Assembly: GCA_950295325.1 (NCBI GenBank)
Contig: OX485804.1
Coordinates: 62,524,533 to 62,588,532, forward strand
From: Polytrichum commune
Taxonomy: Eukaryota; Streptophyta; Polytrichopsida; Polytrichales; Polytrichaceae
DNA length: 64,000 bases
Direction: 5' to 3'
Shown here: in pieces, positions 62,995 through 64,000 of the stretch
Layout: every line of letters begins with the position of its first letter
Numbering within the stretch: position 1 is the stretch's first letter
The notes under the pieces: model-generated
What the model was told of the DNA's origin: nothing
The model's input: only the letters and a program-made list of their open reading frames with translations
Database searches by the model: none
Made by a program: the position numbers and the translations under genes

Positions 62995-63971
62995 TTATTC
63001 ATCAGTAGTAGCACTAGACATGAAACTATCTTTTGCCTCGTCATCTATATATATTCGAGCACCTTTGCATTGCGAATTGATTTTGGAACTATAGCAAGAT
63101 TCTTCATTTGGATCCAAATCTTCGAGATTCAACATTGCAATTGCAACATTCTCGGCATATGATGGGAGACGCGGGCTACGGCTTGGACTTCGTAGGAATT
63201 GTCTATGTGCCCAAAACGGGAGACATGTCCTCTTTCCAATCGTATTCCTGAAATCAAATCGATGAAACATGTAAATAATGTGAAGAAATAAAAATGAACC
63301 AATGAATTGAATGAAACGAATGAATTGAATAAAAATTTATTGTATTAAAACTTACTCACACTCAAATTCAAGCATCTCCTCATCGGAGAGGTTATCATCT
63401 TCTTTTGTGAGATCTTGTATATTCTCCTTAGATGACCCCTCTTTCAAAACGTTTTCCAAAAGCGGTTTCAATATGTGCTCAAACATGTCATTATCACCCT
63501 CAAATGCAAGAAGATGTCTGCCACATGCGCGTGTTGCTAGGATAGAAGCTCCAGTGGAACATGTCAAATCAACAACGCGTCCATTCGATGGTGTAAACAA
63601 TTCAATAAGATCTTGAAAAAAACGCGGCGATTTTTGATATGGCCCCCTCCAAGGTCTTCCCGATTTTTGAAGAAGCATGTTTTTTTCATCCACAAAATTG
63701 AAAAGCAAGTTTTTGCTTTTCAATCCAGTGCCAAAAAAAGTGGAGTTTGGTTGTCTCGTGGATTTTGTGATAGTAAAATCCCTTACCAAGACATGAGCCA
63801 TAAATGCCGGAGTCTACAAAAAAATATAAATTGTGTTAAAACTATATACAATGCAAATAACACCAAAATAATTAAATAGAAACAATTGTGATATGTTATA
63901 CTTACGGTGTAGGTTGGAGACTCCGGATCCTTGAACACCATGTACGAATTGAATTGAGGCAAATAAAAGTC
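62995..63971 (-). CDS. Diverged second copy of the ParB/methyltransferase-like gene, last three exons
   Basis: Three exons on the minus strand are intact: 63906-63971 (YLPQFNSYMVF), 63356-63823 and 62995-63247; the 5' part lies beyond the window. The middle exon has RGPYQKSPRFFQDLIEL, VVDLTCSTGASILAT and AFEGDNDMFEHILKPLL, parallel to the first copy's RGPKEKAVSLLQLLI, DLSAGTGASVLAA and ALEGDKELYEELLQPL. This is the C-terminal, SAM-binding side of a beta-class (PF01555-like) DNA methylase fold: motif X helix, motif I, motif II. The final exon has SPRLPSYAENVAIAMLN, matching SMRLPCYAEDMAVAYAN. The last intron has the same position and phase as in the first copy (donor GA|GTAAG). No stops or shifts are seen here, unlike the first copy, so this copy may still be functional as a protein. 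The catalytic DPPY position is not in the window. Confidence 0.65.
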
Positions 63972-64000
63972 CTAAGAACTTTCATGTTGCCGTTGTGTAA

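Larger units (their letters stand above)
62784..64000. mobile_element. End of a second element of the 13.4-kb family, running off the window
   Basis: From 62784 the sequence starts GGGGAGTGCTATCTTATGAG and continues with GAGCGGTGAGC words, then CCTATAACCGTGG at about 62905. The right end of the 13.4-kb element, read inwards, shows GGGGAAAGTTAG, TATGCGAGCGG, GAGCGG words and CCTATAACCG in the same order. The last exons of a ParB/methyltransferase-like gene follow inside, in the same orientation relative to the terminus as in the first copy. The other end and any target duplication lie outside the window. Confidence 0.65.

Noticed and set aside
1-64000. CRISPR arrays, tRNA or rRNA genes, LTR retrotransposon polyproteins
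   Set aside because: No regularly spaced short repeats with unique spacers, no cloverleaf with A/B boxes and no reverse transcriptase or integrase motif was seen on either strand by reading.

Overview
The window is nuclear DNA of a land plant. It carries a YUCCA-type flavin monooxygenase gene (auxin synthesis), a LAFL-type B3 transcription factor gene (ABI3/FUS3/LEC2 group), CACTA and Mutator-like transposons, GT-AG introns and plant-type telomere-like TTTAGGG words. The species cannot be fixed from sequence alone. The low gene density and the type of repeats would fit a large-genome, possibly non-flowering plant, but that is only an impression.

Layout. (1) 0.5-6.1 kb, minus strand: a decayed CACTA (En/Spm) tnp2 gene, with a 275-bp tandem repeat in one intron and a 313-bp MITE nested in that repeat. 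(2) 7,152-20,566: one mobile element of about 13.4 kb, bounded by an 11-bp direct repeat and by inverted termini. It holds two divergent genes. On the left is a Mutator-like DDE transposase with a SWIM zinc finger (7.56-11.38 kb, minus). On the right is a gene that appears to join a ParB-like domain to a beta-class DNA-methyltransferase fold (11.9-19.0 kb, plus), now carrying stops and frameshifts. Tandem arrays sit in its first intron and behind it. (3) 20.6-27.5 kb, plus strand: degenerate transposon-associated genes, including an RS-rich protein with a Ptta/En/Spm-like C-terminus, and three exons that look like a captured fragment of U1-70K. (4) 31.2-36.1 kb, plus: the B3 gene in seven exons. 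(5) 38.7-41.0 kb, minus: the YUCCA gene in four exons, followed upstream by a tandem duplication that repeats a possible leader exon. (6) 44-62.8 kb: no gene seen; dispersed AT-rich repeats, a 378-bp tandem duplication and microsatellites. (7) 62,784-64,000, minus: the end of a second element of the type in (2), with the last three exons of a diverged copy of the ParB/methyltransferase-like gene, running off the window.

The most notable system is the Mutator-like element family that carries the ParB-like/methyltransferase-like gene. Two copies lie in this window. Both keep the same gene-to-terminus arrangement and the same intron phases, so the cargo is a regular part of the element and not a chance capture. 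The layout (transposase plus divergent accessory gene that looks DNA-modification-related) recalls VANDAL elements and their anti-silencing genes, but any function is inference.
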